A DNA stretch of 64,000 nt from assembly GCF_004310295.1 (NCBI RefSeq), contig NZ_SISB01000032.1, forward strand, positions 17,041 to 81,040, read 5' to 3'. The position numbers and the translations under genes are program-made. Shown here one piece after another: positions 16,795-25,219 of this stretch. Every line of letters starts with the position of its first letter. Position 1 is the stretch's first letter. The notes under the pieces were generated by a model. It worked only from the letters and a program-made list of their open reading frames with translations, was not told the origin of the DNA and did not search any database. The DNA comes from Pseudomonas sp. BGI-2 (GTDB taxonomy: Bacteria > Pseudomonadota > Gammaproteobacteria > Pseudomonadales > Pseudomonadaceae).

Positions 16795-17829
16795 ATGTCG
16801 ATTTTCCTTTTATTGCGCATGTACGCCTCGTCCCTCTTCCACCGCTTCGGCTGGGCAGGCCTGGTCATTGCCTTGGGCGTACACCTGATCACGGCTTATC
16901 TGGGCCTGGTGTTTCTGGGCGAACAACACCTCACCGCCCCCGCCACGTTTACTTACTTCTATCTCACCACCACACTCACCGTCGGCTATGGCGATCTCGC
17001 GCCGCAGACACCGGCGGGGCGAATTTTCGTGGCCACCTGGGTCATGCTCGGGGGCATTGCGCTGCTGACGGCAGCCATCGGCAAAACCACCAGCAGTGTC
17101 ATCGATGCATGGAGAAAAGGCATGAAGGGCAAAGGCGATTTCACCGGCAAGGTCGGCCATACGGTTCTCATCGGCTGGGAAGGCGCGTCCAGCGAGCGGG
17201 TCATTGAATTGTTGCTTCAGGACGAAACCTCGAACGACAACCTGATCGTCATTTGCGATTGCACCCTTGAAGAAAACCCGATGCCGGGCAAAGCGACCTT
17301 TATCAAAGGTGAAAGCCTGTCCTCCGTGGCGTTGTTGCTGCGCGCCGGCGTTCCTGGTGCCGAACGCGTCCTGGTGCGAACCCATTCAGACGACCTGACC
17401 CTGGCCACCGTGCTGGCGGTCAATCAACTGAAACCTGTCGGGCATGTGGTCGCCCATTTCAATGACAGTGAAGTCGCTGCGCTCGCCAGCGCCTACGCGC
17501 CCAGCCTGGAATGCACCTCAAGCATGGCCATCGAGATGCTGGTGCGCGCCTCTCAGGATCCGGGCTCGTCAGTGGTCATCAATGAACTGCTGTGCGTGGG
17601 CCAAGGCGCCACTCAATACCTGATGAAACTGCCCGAGGCCTTCGAAGCCACGTTCGGCGATCTGTACACTCGGATGAAAGAACACCACAACGCCACGCTC
17701 ATCGGCTATCGCGCCAAAGGTGCCCAACAACCGTCGATCAACCCGCCCAGCGCTACGCGCGTTGAGGGCGGCGAACTCTTCTACATCGCCTCCACTCGCC
17801 TCAAGGAAATCTCCAATGGGATGGTTTAA
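16795..17829 (+). CDS. Two-TM potassium channel with RCK/TrkA-N-like domain, 344 aa
   Basis: Ion channel of the Kch/MthK type. Two membrane helices (residues about 15-40 and 75-97) enclose a pore loop with the canonical K+ filter TTTLTVGYGD (filter TVGYGD). A cytoplasmic regulator-of-K-conductance-like domain follows (residues about 120-260): VLIGWEGASSERVI replaces the usual GxGxxG start, then LIVICD and RVLVRTHSDDLTLATVLAVNQL. The altered glycine motif suggests a non-standard or absent nucleotide ligand. The start ATG has AGGGA at 5 bases. Its 3' end overlaps the DUF2491 gene by 14 bases, so the two are likely coupled. Confidence 0.92.
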   Translation: MSIFLLLRMYASSLFHRFGWAGLVIALGVHLITAYLGLVFLGEQHLTAPATFTYFYLTTTLTVGYGDLAPQTPAGRIFVATWVMLGGIALLTAAIGKTTSSVIDAWRKGMKGKGDFTGKVGHTVLIGWEGASSERVIELLLQDETSNDNLIVICDCTLEENPMPGKATFIKGESLSSVALLLRAGVPGAERVLVRTHSDDLTLATVLAVNQLKPVGHVVAHFNDSEVAALASAYAPSLECTSSMAIEMLVRASQDPGSSVVINELLCVGQGATQYLMKLPEAFEATFGDLYTRMKEHHNATLIGYRAKGAQQPSINPPSATRVEGGELFYIASTRLKEISNGMV

Positions 17830-18493
17830 ACAGTTGATGGGGCTTGAGGCCCCGAACGCGACGACAGAGTCGAAATGGACCGCCAACGAAACTCCGCCAC
17901 CGGCCACTGGCCCATTGGGCCTGGGATTGGGCAAGGGCGTGATGTTCGACACCTCCCTGAGATTGTTGCTCGACGGCAACACCACGGTAACCATCCCGGG
18001 GTCCCAGCAGATCTGGAGCAACGGCACCGTCGATCTCGGGCAATCGACCTGGCTGTCGCGCTATTACATGAACGACGAAGATTACTGGTTGCAGGTGCAC
18101 ACCACCGGCGACATCGCCGGGCAGGTCGAGTCGGTGATCCTGTTCAACTACCTCAGTTACATCACCATCAGCAGTGAAGCGGAGCTGCGTCGGCTGGCCG
18201 GCCCGCAAAGCCTGATCGGGCTGCCGACCTACACCCATAACGGCGTCGAATACACCCGCGAATGGGGCACCGAAAATGGCCAGACAGAATTGGTGGCACT
18301 GAGCGAACAGCTGAAAAATCCGGAGGAGTCCTACAACATCGAGCACCGTTCGATGCTGTACGCCCGTGAAACCGGCCTGACCGATCGCCGGGAGTTCCTG
18401 CTGTTTTCCGTCGAAGAAGACGCCGAAGGCACCATCAGCTTGAGCACGTCGCTGGGCATCTCGCTCTACACAACCGACCTGAATACGTTCTGA
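17816..18493 (+). CDS. yjfK: DUF2491 family protein (YjfK-like), 225 aa
   Basis: Soluble protein of unknown function, recognised as the YjfK/DUF2491 family by GKGVMFD near residue 42 and by WLQVHTTGD, NYLSYITIS and the REWGTENGQTELVALSE stretch in order. No catalytic or membrane signature is visible. The N-terminal MGWFKQLMG could be an amphipathic membrane-touching helix. The ATG at 17816 has AAGGAA upstream and lies inside the end of the channel gene. E. coli has the same neighbour order yjfJ-yjfK-yjfL. Length is normal for the family. Confidence 0.85.
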   Translation: MGWFKQLMGLEAPNATTESKWTANETPPPATGPLGLGLGKGVMFDTSLRLLLDGNTTVTIPGSQQIWSNGTVDLGQSTWLSRYYMNDEDYWLQVHTTGDIAGQVESVILFNYLSYITISSEAELRRLAGPQSLIGLPTYTHNGVEYTREWGTENGQTELVALSEQLKNPEESYNIEHRSMLYARETGLTDRREFLLFSVEEDAEGTISLSTSLGISLYTTDLNTF

Positions 18494-18509
18494 AAAAAGG
18501 AAGCAGTCC

Positions 18510-18938
18510 ATGCTAGAAGCACTCTCCATCTCTCTGAACAAAGCCGCCGTGTTCGGGTTTGTCGCGTACATCCTCGGCGCCGCGGTGCTGTTCGCGCTGT
18601 TCCAGTTCATCTACACCCGTATCACACCGCACAAGGAATTCGAACTGATCCGCTCGGGCAACGTCGCCGCCGCAATCGCTCTGGGCGGCGCCCTCATCGG
18701 TTTCGCGATTCCGGCCAGCAATGTGATTGCCTACTCGATCAGCCTGCTCGACTTCGTCGTCTGGTCGCTGATCGCGGCAGTCGTGCAACTGCTGGCGTTC
18801 CTGGTGACCAGCCTGGTGTTGAAAGGCACTTCTGAACGGATCAAGAAAGGCGAAATCGCGGCGGGTGTCTATGTCGCGGCCGTGGCCATCAGCGTTGGCA
18901 TGTTGAACGCCGCCTGCATGACCCCTACCCCGAACTGA
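18510..18938 (+). CDS. yjfL: DUF350 family membrane protein (YjfL-like), 142 aa
   Basis: Small inner-membrane protein with four predicted helices: VFGFVAYILGAAVLFALFQF, AAAIALGGALIGFAIP, VVWSLIAAVVQLLAFLVTS, and the C-terminal AAGVYVAAVAISVGMLNAA. It matches DUF350 (YjfL family) in size and in the conserved LGGALIGFAIP motif. Biochemical role unknown. AAGGA lies well placed before the ATG. It follows the YjfK-like gene by 16 bases and precedes the lipoprotein gene by 18, so it is fully inside the operon. Confidence 0.88.
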   Translation: MLEALSISLNKAAVFGFVAYILGAAVLFALFQFIYTRITPHKEFELIRSGNVAAAIALGGALIGFAIPASNVIAYSISLLDFVVWSLIAAVVQLLAFLVTSLVLKGTSERIKKGEIAAGVYVAAVAISVGMLNAACMTPTPN

Positions 18939-18956
18939 TTGCGCACGGAGCTCCCG

Positions 18957-19676
18957 ATGAAACGAAGCAAGTACGTTCAACTGTCGCTGGCAGCCTCGGT
19001 CGCCATGGCGATATCAGGCTGCGGGCCGACAGAAAAAACTTACCCGGTGCAGAAGAAATACAACTTCCAGTCCGTTCAGCAATGCTCCGATGAAAAACTC
19101 CCGGTGGACGTCTGCTCGGACGCCTACATGACCGCCATGGCCGAGCATCGCCGCATTGCGCCGGTGTACGACAGCCAGGCCGATTGCGATGCCGACTTTG
19201 TCGCCGACTGGTGCCAGCAGGATTCCGCCGGCAGGTTCATCCCCAAGCTCGGTGGTTTCGAATTGACCGCCGATGGCCAGGTGACGCAATCCCAAGTGGA
19301 CGCGGCCAAGGCGCAATTGCCGGCCTCGGAAGCGGCGAACAGTGGTGGCTCGGGCTTCTCCACCAGCAGCCTTTTGACCGGCCTGCTGATCGGCAACATG
19401 CTGAGCAGCAACCGCAACAGCTACTACTCCGAGCCGGTGTACCGCTATCGCGATGATCGCGGCAGCTATTCGAACTCGACACTCAGCCAGCGGATTTCCA
19501 AGGGCTCGACGTTTAACAAGTCCAATCAGGCGAGGTACGGCAGCAGCAACTACGCCGACTCGGTCCGTTCTTCTACCAGCAAGCCGGTTTCCGTTGCCTC
19601 GTCCACCTCCCGTGGCGGCTTTGGCAGCAAGGCCAGCGCACGCAGCGGCTGGGGCGGCGGCGGATCGAGCAGTTAA
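18957..19676 (+). CDS. yjfM: DUF1190 lipoprotein (YjfM-like) with Ser/Gly-rich tail, 239 aa
   Basis: Signal peptide of 20 residues with lipobox AISGC (cleavage before Cys21), so it is lipid-anchored in the envelope. The mature part has several cysteines (VQQCSDE, DVCSDAY, QADCDAD, ADWCQQD), a likely disulfide-linked domain of the DUF1190 type. The C-terminal 80 residues are low complexity, rich in Ser, Gly, Tyr and Arg, ending in GWGGGGSSS. I start at ATG 18957 because GGAG precedes it and the signal peptide begins there. The next gene encodes an ATP-grasp ligase, so the tail may be a modification substrate (inference). Confidence 0.87.
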   Translation: MKRSKYVQLSLAASVAMAISGCGPTEKTYPVQKKYNFQSVQQCSDEKLPVDVCSDAYMTAMAEHRRIAPVYDSQADCDADFVADWCQQDSAGRFIPKLGGFELTADGQVTQSQVDAAKAQLPASEAANSGGSGFSTSSLLTGLLIGNMLSSNRNSYYSEPVYRYRDDRGSYSNSTLSQRISKGSTFNKSNQARYGSSNYADSVRSSTSKPVSVASSTSRGGFGSKASARSGWGGGGSSS

Positions 19677-19688
19677 GGGGACCGGGGC

Positions 19689-20846
19689 ATGAAGAAAATC
19701 CAATGCGCAGAGCGTCCTGACTGGAAACAGACGGCCGAGGGTCTCGGCTTTCTGTTCCATACCATCGACAACGAACCCTACTGGGACGAGAGCGCGTATT
19801 ACCAATTCACGCTCAAGCAAATCGAGAACGATCTCGAAGATCCGACCACCGAGATCCATGAGATGTGCATGGACCTGGTGGCCCGTGTGGTTCAGAGCGA
19901 GGAGCTGCTGGAGCGCCTGAGCATCCCCGCGCCATTCTTCGACATGGTTCGCACCTCATGGCTCGAAGGTCACCCGCACCTGTACGGGCGCATGGACTTC
20001 TCCTACAACGGCACCGGCCCCGCCAAGTTGCTGGAACTCAACTACGACACGCCGACCAGCCTGTATGAGGCCGCGGCATTTCAGTGGGGCTGGCTGGAGC
20101 AATGCATCGAACTCGGCTTGCTGCCCAAGCATGCCGACCAGTTCAACAGCATCGACACCAAACTGCATCAGGCCTTCGCTCAATTGCAGCTCAAGCAGCC
20201 CTTCTACTTCGCCTCGATGAAAGACTCTGTCGAAGACAAAGGCACCACTGATTACCTGCGGCTGGTGGCGGAAAAGGTCGGCATCGAATCACGCCACATC
20301 GATATCGAAGACATCGGCCTGACCAGTGACGGGCGTTTCGTGGACCTAGAGGATCGCTGGATTCCTCACCTGTTCAAGCTGCACGCCTGGGAATTCATCT
20401 TCCACGAGCCCTTTGGTGCAGCGATTGCCCAGAGTGATACGCAGTTTTTCGAGCCAGCCTGGAAATCCATCATCTCCAACAAAGGCATCCTGCCGCTGTT
20501 GTGGGAGTTCAACAAAGGTCATCCAAACCTGCTCGCGGCCCACCTGGATACCGATCCGAACAAAGCGGTGCCCAAGGGCTGGGTGCGCAAGCCATTCTTC
20601 TCGCGGGAAGGCGCCAACATCGAGCTGCAAACCGCCGAAGGTCTGATCGTGAAAGAGGACGGCCCCTATACCGATGCGCCGTTTATCCTTCAGGAATTCG
20701 CGCCACTGCCGAAGTTTGGCGACAGCTATACGCTGATCGGTTCCTGGGTGATCGGCGATCAGGCGGCCGGTATCGGCGTGCGTGAGGACAACAGCTTGAT
20801 CACCAAGGATTCGAGTCGGTTCTTGCCGCATCTGATACTCGACTGA
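19689..20846 (+). CDS. yjfC: Glutathionylspermidine-synthetase-like ATP-grasp protein (YjfC-like), 385 aa
   Basis: ATP-grasp amide ligase related to the synthetase half of E. coli Gsp but without the CHAP amidase domain. Motifs seen are YGRMDFSYNG (near residue 100), LLELNYDTPTSLYEA (117-131, metal and substrate region), SNKGILPLLWEF (near 260), and KPFFSREGANI (near 302, ATP-binding lysine and glycine loop). The C-terminus IGVREDNSLIT... matches YjfC and YgiC. Glutathionylspermidine itself is not known from pseudomonads, so the substrate is more likely another peptide or amine. It closes the operon, 12 bases after the lipoprotein gene. Confidence 0.88.
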   Translation: MKKIQCAERPDWKQTAEGLGFLFHTIDNEPYWDESAYYQFTLKQIENDLEDPTTEIHEMCMDLVARVVQSEELLERLSIPAPFFDMVRTSWLEGHPHLYGRMDFSYNGTGPAKLLELNYDTPTSLYEAAAFQWGWLEQCIELGLLPKHADQFNSIDTKLHQAFAQLQLKQPFYFASMKDSVEDKGTTDYLRLVAEKVGIESRHIDIEDIGLTSDGRFVDLEDRWIPHLFKLHAWEFIFHEPFGAAIAQSDTQFFEPAWKSIISNKGILPLLWEFNKGHPNLLAAHLDTDPNKAVPKGWVRKPFFSREGANIELQTAEGLIVKEDGPYTDAPFILQEFAPLPKFGDSYTLIGSWVIGDQAAGIGVREDNSLITKDSSRFLPHLILD

Positions 20847-20863
20847 TCCTCCGTCACCCCACT

Positions 20864-20890
20864 AAAAAAGCCCGGTGCCGTGCATCGGGC
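20864..20890 (-). terminator. Terminator-like hairpin oriented for the minus strand
   Basis: AAAAAAGCCCGGTG...CATCGGGC forms a stem with one G-U-type mismatch. The T-run follows only when read on the minus strand, while on the + strand the stem is followed by ATTGGGGCG. It may work poorly for the operon that ends at 20846; no minus-strand gene lies just to the right. Confidence 0.5.
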
Positions 20891-21003
20891 ATTGGGGCGA
20901 AACAGGTGTAAACCTGATCGAGAACCAGACAACCACAAGACTTACCGCTGAAAAGCCGGATAATGGCGGCCAAATCGTCTAGCCGTTATTCTGGTAATCC
21001 CCC

Positions 21004-23208
21004 ATGGAAATCAAGGTCAACTTTCTCGACAACCTTCGACTTGAAGCCAAGTTCGATGACTTCACGGTGGTGGCCGATCAACCTATCCGCTACAAGGGCG
21101 ATGGCTCGGCACCGGGCCCGTTCGACTACTTCCTGGCTTCGTCGGCGTTGTGCGCGGCGTATTTTGTGAAGTTGTACTGCAGCACGCGCAACATCCCCAC
21201 GGATAACATCCGTCTGTCGCAGAACAATATTGTTGACCCGGAAAACCGCTACAACCAGATTTTCAAGATCCAGGTCGAGTTGCCGGCGGACATCTCCGAC
21301 AAGGACCGCCAGGGCATCCTGCGTTCCATCGACCGTTGCACCGTGAAAAAAGTGGTGCAAGCCGGGCCTGAGTTTGTGATCGAAGAAGTGGAAAACCTCG
21401 ACGCCGACGCCCAGGCATTGCTGATGCCGGCTTCCAGTTCAGAGGCAAGCACTTATATTGCGGGCAAGGATCTACCGCTGGAGCAAACCATCGCCAATAT
21501 GTCGGCCATTCTGGCGGACCTGGGCATGAAGATTGAAATCGCCTCGTGGCGCAACATCGTGCCCAATGTCTGGTCGCTGCATATCCGCGATGCGCACTCG
21601 CCGATGTGCTTTACCAACGGCAAGGGCGCCACCAAGGAAGGCGCGTTGGCGTCGGCGTTGGGCGAGTTTATCGAGCGACTCAACTGCAACTTCTTCTACA
21701 ACGACCAGTTCTGGGGCGAAGACATCGCCAACGCGGCGTTTGTGCACTACCCGGACGAACGCTGGTTCAAGCCTGGCCGCAAAGATGCACTGCCGACCGA
21801 AATTCTCGACGAATACTGCCTGAAGATTTACAACCGCGACGGCGAGCTGCGCGGCTCCCATCTGATCGATACCAACTCGGGCAATGAAGAGCGCGGCATC
21901 TGCTCGTTGCCGTACGTGCGCCAGTCGGACGGCGAGGTGGTGTATTTCCCGTCCAACCTGATTGAAAACCTGTTCCTGAGCAACGGCATGAGTGCCGGTA
22001 ACACGCTGGCCGAAGCCCAGGTGCAGTGCCTGTCGGAAATCTTCGAGCGCGCGGTAAAACGCGAAATCATCGAAGGTGAATTTGCCCTGCCGGATGTGCC
22101 GGCCAACGTGCTGGCGAAGTACCCGGGGATACTGGCCGGTATTCAGGCGCTGGAAGAGCAAGGGTTCCCCGTGCTGGTGAAAGATGCCTCCCTGGGCGGT
22201 GAATTCCCGGTGATGTGCGTCACGTTGATGAACCCGCGTACGGGTGGTGTGTTCGCCTCGTTCGGCGCGCACCCGAGCCTGGAAGTGGCGCTGGAACGCA
22301 GCCTCACCGAATTGCTCCAGGGCCGCAGCTTCGAAGGCCTCAACGACTTGCCTCAGCCGACGTTCGAAGGTCATGCGGTGACCGAGCCGAATAACTTCGT
22401 CGAGCACTTTATCGACTCCAGCGGCGTGGTGTCGTGGCGCTTCTTCAGCTCCAAGTCGGATTACGAATTCGTGGAGTGGGACTTCTCGGGCCAGGGTGAA
22501 AACTCGAATACCGACGAAGCCGCGACCTTGTTCGGCATTCTCGAAGGCATGGGCAAGCAAGTGTACATGGCGGTCTACGAGCATATCGGCGCGACGGCGT
22601 GCCGCATCCTGGTGCCGGACTATTCGGAAATCTATCCCGCGGACGATCTGATCTGGGACAACACCAACAAAGCGCTGTTCTTCCGCGCCGATATCCTGAA
22701 CCTGCATCGCCTGGACGAAGAAGAACTGCAAGCACTGGTTGAGCGTCTGGTGGAAAGCGAGCTGGACGACTACACCGACATTACGTCCTTGATCGGCATC
22801 GAATTTGACGACAATACCGCCTGGGGTCAGCTGACAATCCTGGAGTTGAAGCTGCTGATTTATCTCGCCTTGCAGCAATATGAAGAGGCGAAAGAGGCAG
22901 TGGAAATGTTCCTGCAGTACAACGACAACACGGTTGAGCGCGGCTTGTTCTACCAGGCCGTCAATGTGGTGCTGGAGATGAAGCTGGACGAAGACCTGGA
23001 ACTGGAAGACTACAAGGCCAATTTCCGCCGGATGTTTGGCAACGAGCGGACGGATGCAGCGATTGGATCGGTGGACGGCAGCGTGCGCTTCTTTGGCTTG
23101 ACGCCTACGAGCATGAAACTGGAGGGGCTCGATAGGCACCTGCGGCTGATCGATAGCTACAAAAAACTGCATACGGCGCGGGCCAACGTGACCGCTTTAT
23201 CCCGTTAA
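21004..23208 (+). CDS. OsmC-YcaO fusion protein, 734 aa
   Basis: Two-domain protein. Residues 1-130 resemble OsmC/Ohr-type thiol peroxidases, with both expected cysteines in place (Cys50 in SSALCAAYF, Cys112 in IDRCTVKKV). Residues about 150-580 form a YcaO ATP-dependent domain: EGALASALGEFIERLN, SAGNTLAEAQVQCLSEIFER and SNTDEAATLFGILE carry the acidic Mg-ATP residues. A helical, TPR-like C-terminus follows. E. coli YcaO lacks the OsmC part and affects RimO-dependent beta-methylthiolation of ribosomal protein S12. No azoline precursor peptide or dehydrogenase gene is nearby, so natural-product synthesis is unlikely. Monocistronic. Confidence 0.9.
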   Translation: MEIKVNFLDNLRLEAKFDDFTVVADQPIRYKGDGSAPGPFDYFLASSALCAAYFVKLYCSTRNIPTDNIRLSQNNIVDPENRYNQIFKIQVELPADISDKDRQGILRSIDRCTVKKVVQAGPEFVIEEVENLDADAQALLMPASSSEASTYIAGKDLPLEQTIANMSAILADLGMKIEIASWRNIVPNVWSLHIRDAHSPMCFTNGKGATKEGALASALGEFIERLNCNFFYNDQFWGEDIANAAFVHYPDERWFKPGRKDALPTEILDEYCLKIYNRDGELRGSHLIDTNSGNEERGICSLPYVRQSDGEVVYFPSNLIENLFLSNGMSAGNTLAEAQVQCLSEIFERAVKREIIEGEFALPDVPANVLAKYPGILAGIQALEEQGFPVLVKDASLGGEFPVMCVTLMNPRTGGVFASFGAHPSLEVALERSLTELLQGRSFEGLNDLPQPTFEGHAVTEPNNFVEHFIDSSGVVSWRFFSSKSDYEFVEWDFSGQGENSNTDEAATLFGILEGMGKQVYMAVYEHIGATACRILVPDYSEIYPADDLIWDNTNKALFFRADILNLHRLDEEELQALVERLVESELDDYTDITSLIGIEFDDNTAWGQLTILELKLLIYLALQQYEEAKEAVEMFLQYNDNTVERGLFYQAVNVVLEMKLDEDLELEDYKANFRRMFGNERTDAAIGSVDGSVRFFGLTPTSMKLEGLDRHLRLIDSYKKLHTARANVTALSR

Positions 23209-23217
23209 ACAGCGCCA

Positions 23218-23253
23218 ACAAAAAAGCGAAGCCATATGGCTTCGCTTTTTTTG
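23218..23253. terminator. Bidirectional terminator between OsmC-YcaO gene and ssb
   Basis: A perfect palindrome AGCGAAGCCATATGGCTTCGCT is flanked by an A-run on the left and a T-run on the right, so it serves both converging genes. Confidence 0.95.
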
Positions 23254-23278
23254 TTTACGGTTCTGAAAAAGCTGCGGA

Positions 23279-23812
23279 TCAGAACGGGATATCGTCATCG
23301 AAGCTGTCGAAATCCGGAGCCGGTTGCGGAGCCTGCTGTGGTGCTGGACGCGACTGTTGCGGAGCCGATTGCTGGGGTGCCGACTGCTGTGGACGCGGAG
23401 CCTGCTGACGTGGGGCCGGAGCGGACTGCTGATAGTTGTTGCCCCCGCCTTGTTGGTCGCCCTGCTGTGGACGGCCGCCGAGCAGTTGCATGGTGCCTTG
23501 CATGTCGACCACGATTTCGGTGGTGTAACGCTTGATACCGTCTTTTTCCCACTCGCGGGTCTGCAGCTTGCCTTCGATGTAGACCTGCGAACCTTTACGC
23601 AGGTATTCGCCGGCGATCTCGGCAACCTTGCCGAACATCGAAACACGGTGCCATTCGGTCTTCTCGACCTTCTGACCGGTTTGCTTGTCGGTCCACTGTT
23701 CGCTGGTCGCCAGACTCAGGTTGGTCACGGCGTTACCGTTAGGCAAGTAGCGAACTTCGGGATCCTGGCCGCAAGTGCCGACCAATATGACTTTGTTAAC
23801 CCCACGGGCCAT
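23279..23812 (-). CDS. ssb: Single-stranded DNA-binding protein, 177 aa
   Basis: Essential ssDNA-binding protein for replication, repair and recombination. The OB-fold covers residues 1-110 (RGVNKVILVGTCGQDPEVRY at the start, WHRVSMFGKVAEIAGEYLRK in the middle). A Gln/Pro-rich disordered linker made of repeated PQQSAPQQ units follows, and the protein ends in the DDDIPF partner-binding tip. Length is normal for Pseudomonas. It is 9 bases downstream of the MFS gene in the same direction, so it can be read from that promoter as well as its own. It ends at the shared bidirectional terminator. Confidence 0.98.
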   Translation of the reverse strand: MARGVNKVILVGTCGQDPEVRYLPNGNAVTNLSLATSEQWTDKQTGQKVEKTEWHRVSMFGKVAEIAGEYLRKGSQVYIEGKLQTREWEKDGIKRYTTEIVVDMQGTMQLLGGRPQQGDQQGGGNNYQQSAPAPRQQAPRPQQSAPQQSAPQQSRPAPQQAPQPAPDFDSFDDDIPF

Positions 23813-23821
23813 AACGTTCTC

Positions 23822-25219
23822 CTAGGCTACGCACGCTGCCCCGGCCGGGTTGTTCACCAGGCGCTCAAGGGTGGTGCGATCCAATAGTTCGGTGTCCAAT
23901 TTTATGTAAATCGCCGCTTCATCTTCGACGATCACTGCATCTGTTACCCCTACGACGGCCTTCAGGCGCTCGACCAGACCCGCTTCGCGGATCGCCTCGG
24001 GCGACAACGGCAAGCGCAGGCTCGTCACGTAAGGTGGTTCGCGCATGGTAACAGCAAAGGCCAGCCAGAGGGCAGCCAGGCCGGCGCATCCGAGGAATAC
24101 AACCGACAAACCGCCGTGCTGGAACATCCAGCCGCCGAGGATCCCGCCCAGCGCCGAACCGAGGAACTGGCTGGTGGAATAAACCCCCATCGCCGTGCCC
24201 TTGCCGCCGGCCGGTGAAACCTTGCTGATCAGCGATGGCAACGAAGCTTCCAGCAAGTTGAACGCGGTAAAGAACACCACTGTTCCGATCACCAGAGCCC
24301 GCAGGCTATCGCCGAACTGCCAGAAGAATAGCTCAGTGAGCATCAGCGTCAGCACCGCGCCCAATAAAACTCGTTTCATTTTGCGTTTCTTCTCGCCGTA
24401 GATAATGAACGGGATCATGGCGAAGAAGGAAATCAGCAGCGCGGTCAGGTACACCCACCAGTGCTGCTCTTTAGGCAGCCCAGCTTTTTCGACCAGGGCC
24501 AGGGGCAATGCAACGAAGCTCGACATCAACATCGCGTGCAACACAAAAATGCCCAGGTCCAGGCGCAACAGGTCCGGATGCTTGAGCGTCGGGATCAGCG
24601 CCGAACGCGCGACGCCGGATTCACGGTGCTGCAACGGGCCGTTGGCTCGCGGCACCATGAACATCACGATCACGATGCCGAAGAGCGCCATGCCGCCCGT
24701 GGCGAGGAACAGCCCGGACAGACCGAAAGCACGGGTCAACAACGGTCCCACAACCATAGCGACGGCGAACGACAGACCTATCGTCATGCCGATCATGGCC
24801 ATGGCTTTGGTCCGATGCTGCTCGCGGGTCAGGTCCGACAGCAACGCCATGACCGCTGCTGAAATCGCCCCGGCGCCTTGCAGGATGCGTCCAGCGATGA
24901 CGCCCCAGATCGAATCGGCATTGGCTGCCAGCACGCTACCGAGGGCGAAGATGATCAGCCCCAGGTAAATCACCGGACGACGGCCGATGCGGTCGGAGAT
25001 GAAGCCGAATGGAATCTGAAAGATCGCCTGGGTCAGGCCGTAAGCGCCGATCGCCAGCCCGATGAGGGCCGGGGTCGCTCCTGCCAGATCCATCCCATAG
25101 GTCGCCAGAACCGGCAACACCATGAACATGCCAAGCATACGGAAGGCGAACACAAGGGCCAGACCGCTTGCTGCGCGGGTCTCACTGCCACTCATGCGTT
25201 CGCTGTGGGGATCGTGCAT
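23822..25219 (-). CDS. MFS transporter, YajR-like, 465 aa
   Basis: Twelve predicted helices with MFS signature motif A between helices 2 and 3 (GFISDRIGRRPVI) and helix 1 FRMLGMFMVLPVLATYG, as in YajR of E. coli. After helix 12, residues about 385-460 make a small soluble domain with alternating strands and helices (VIVEDEAAIYIKLDTELLD), matching the ferredoxin-like YAM domain of YajR. Probable proton-driven exporter; substrate unknown. The start ATG has GAGG 7 bases upstream. It is divergent from uvrA with about 190 bases between and lies directly upstream of ssb. Confidence 0.9.
   Translation of the reverse strand: MHDPHSERMSGSETRAASGLALVFAFRMLGMFMVLPVLATYGMDLAGATPALIGLAIGAYGLTQAIFQIPFGFISDRIGRRPVIYLGLIIFALGSVLAANADSIWGVIAGRILQGAGAISAAVMALLSDLTREQHRTKAMAMIGMTIGLSFAVAMVVGPLLTRAFGLSGLFLATGGMALFGIVIVMFMVPRANGPLQHRESGVARSALIPTLKHPDLLRLDLGIFVLHAMLMSSFVALPLALVEKAGLPKEQHWWVYLTALLISFFAMIPFIIYGEKKRKMKRVLLGAVLTLMLTELFFWQFGDSLRALVIGTVVFFTAFNLLEASLPSLISKVSPAGGKGTAMGVYSTSQFLGSALGGILGGWMFQHGGLSVVFLGCAGLAALWLAFAVTMREPPYVTSLRLPLSPEAIREAGLVERLKAVVGVTDAVIVEDEAAIYIKLDTELLDRTTLERLVNNPAGAACVA

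Noticed and set aside
21472..23172. 566-codon minus-strand frame opposite the OsmC-YcaO gene
   Set aside because: Low-complexity Gln/His/Arg-rich translation typical of a shadow frame; the + frame has recognisable domains.
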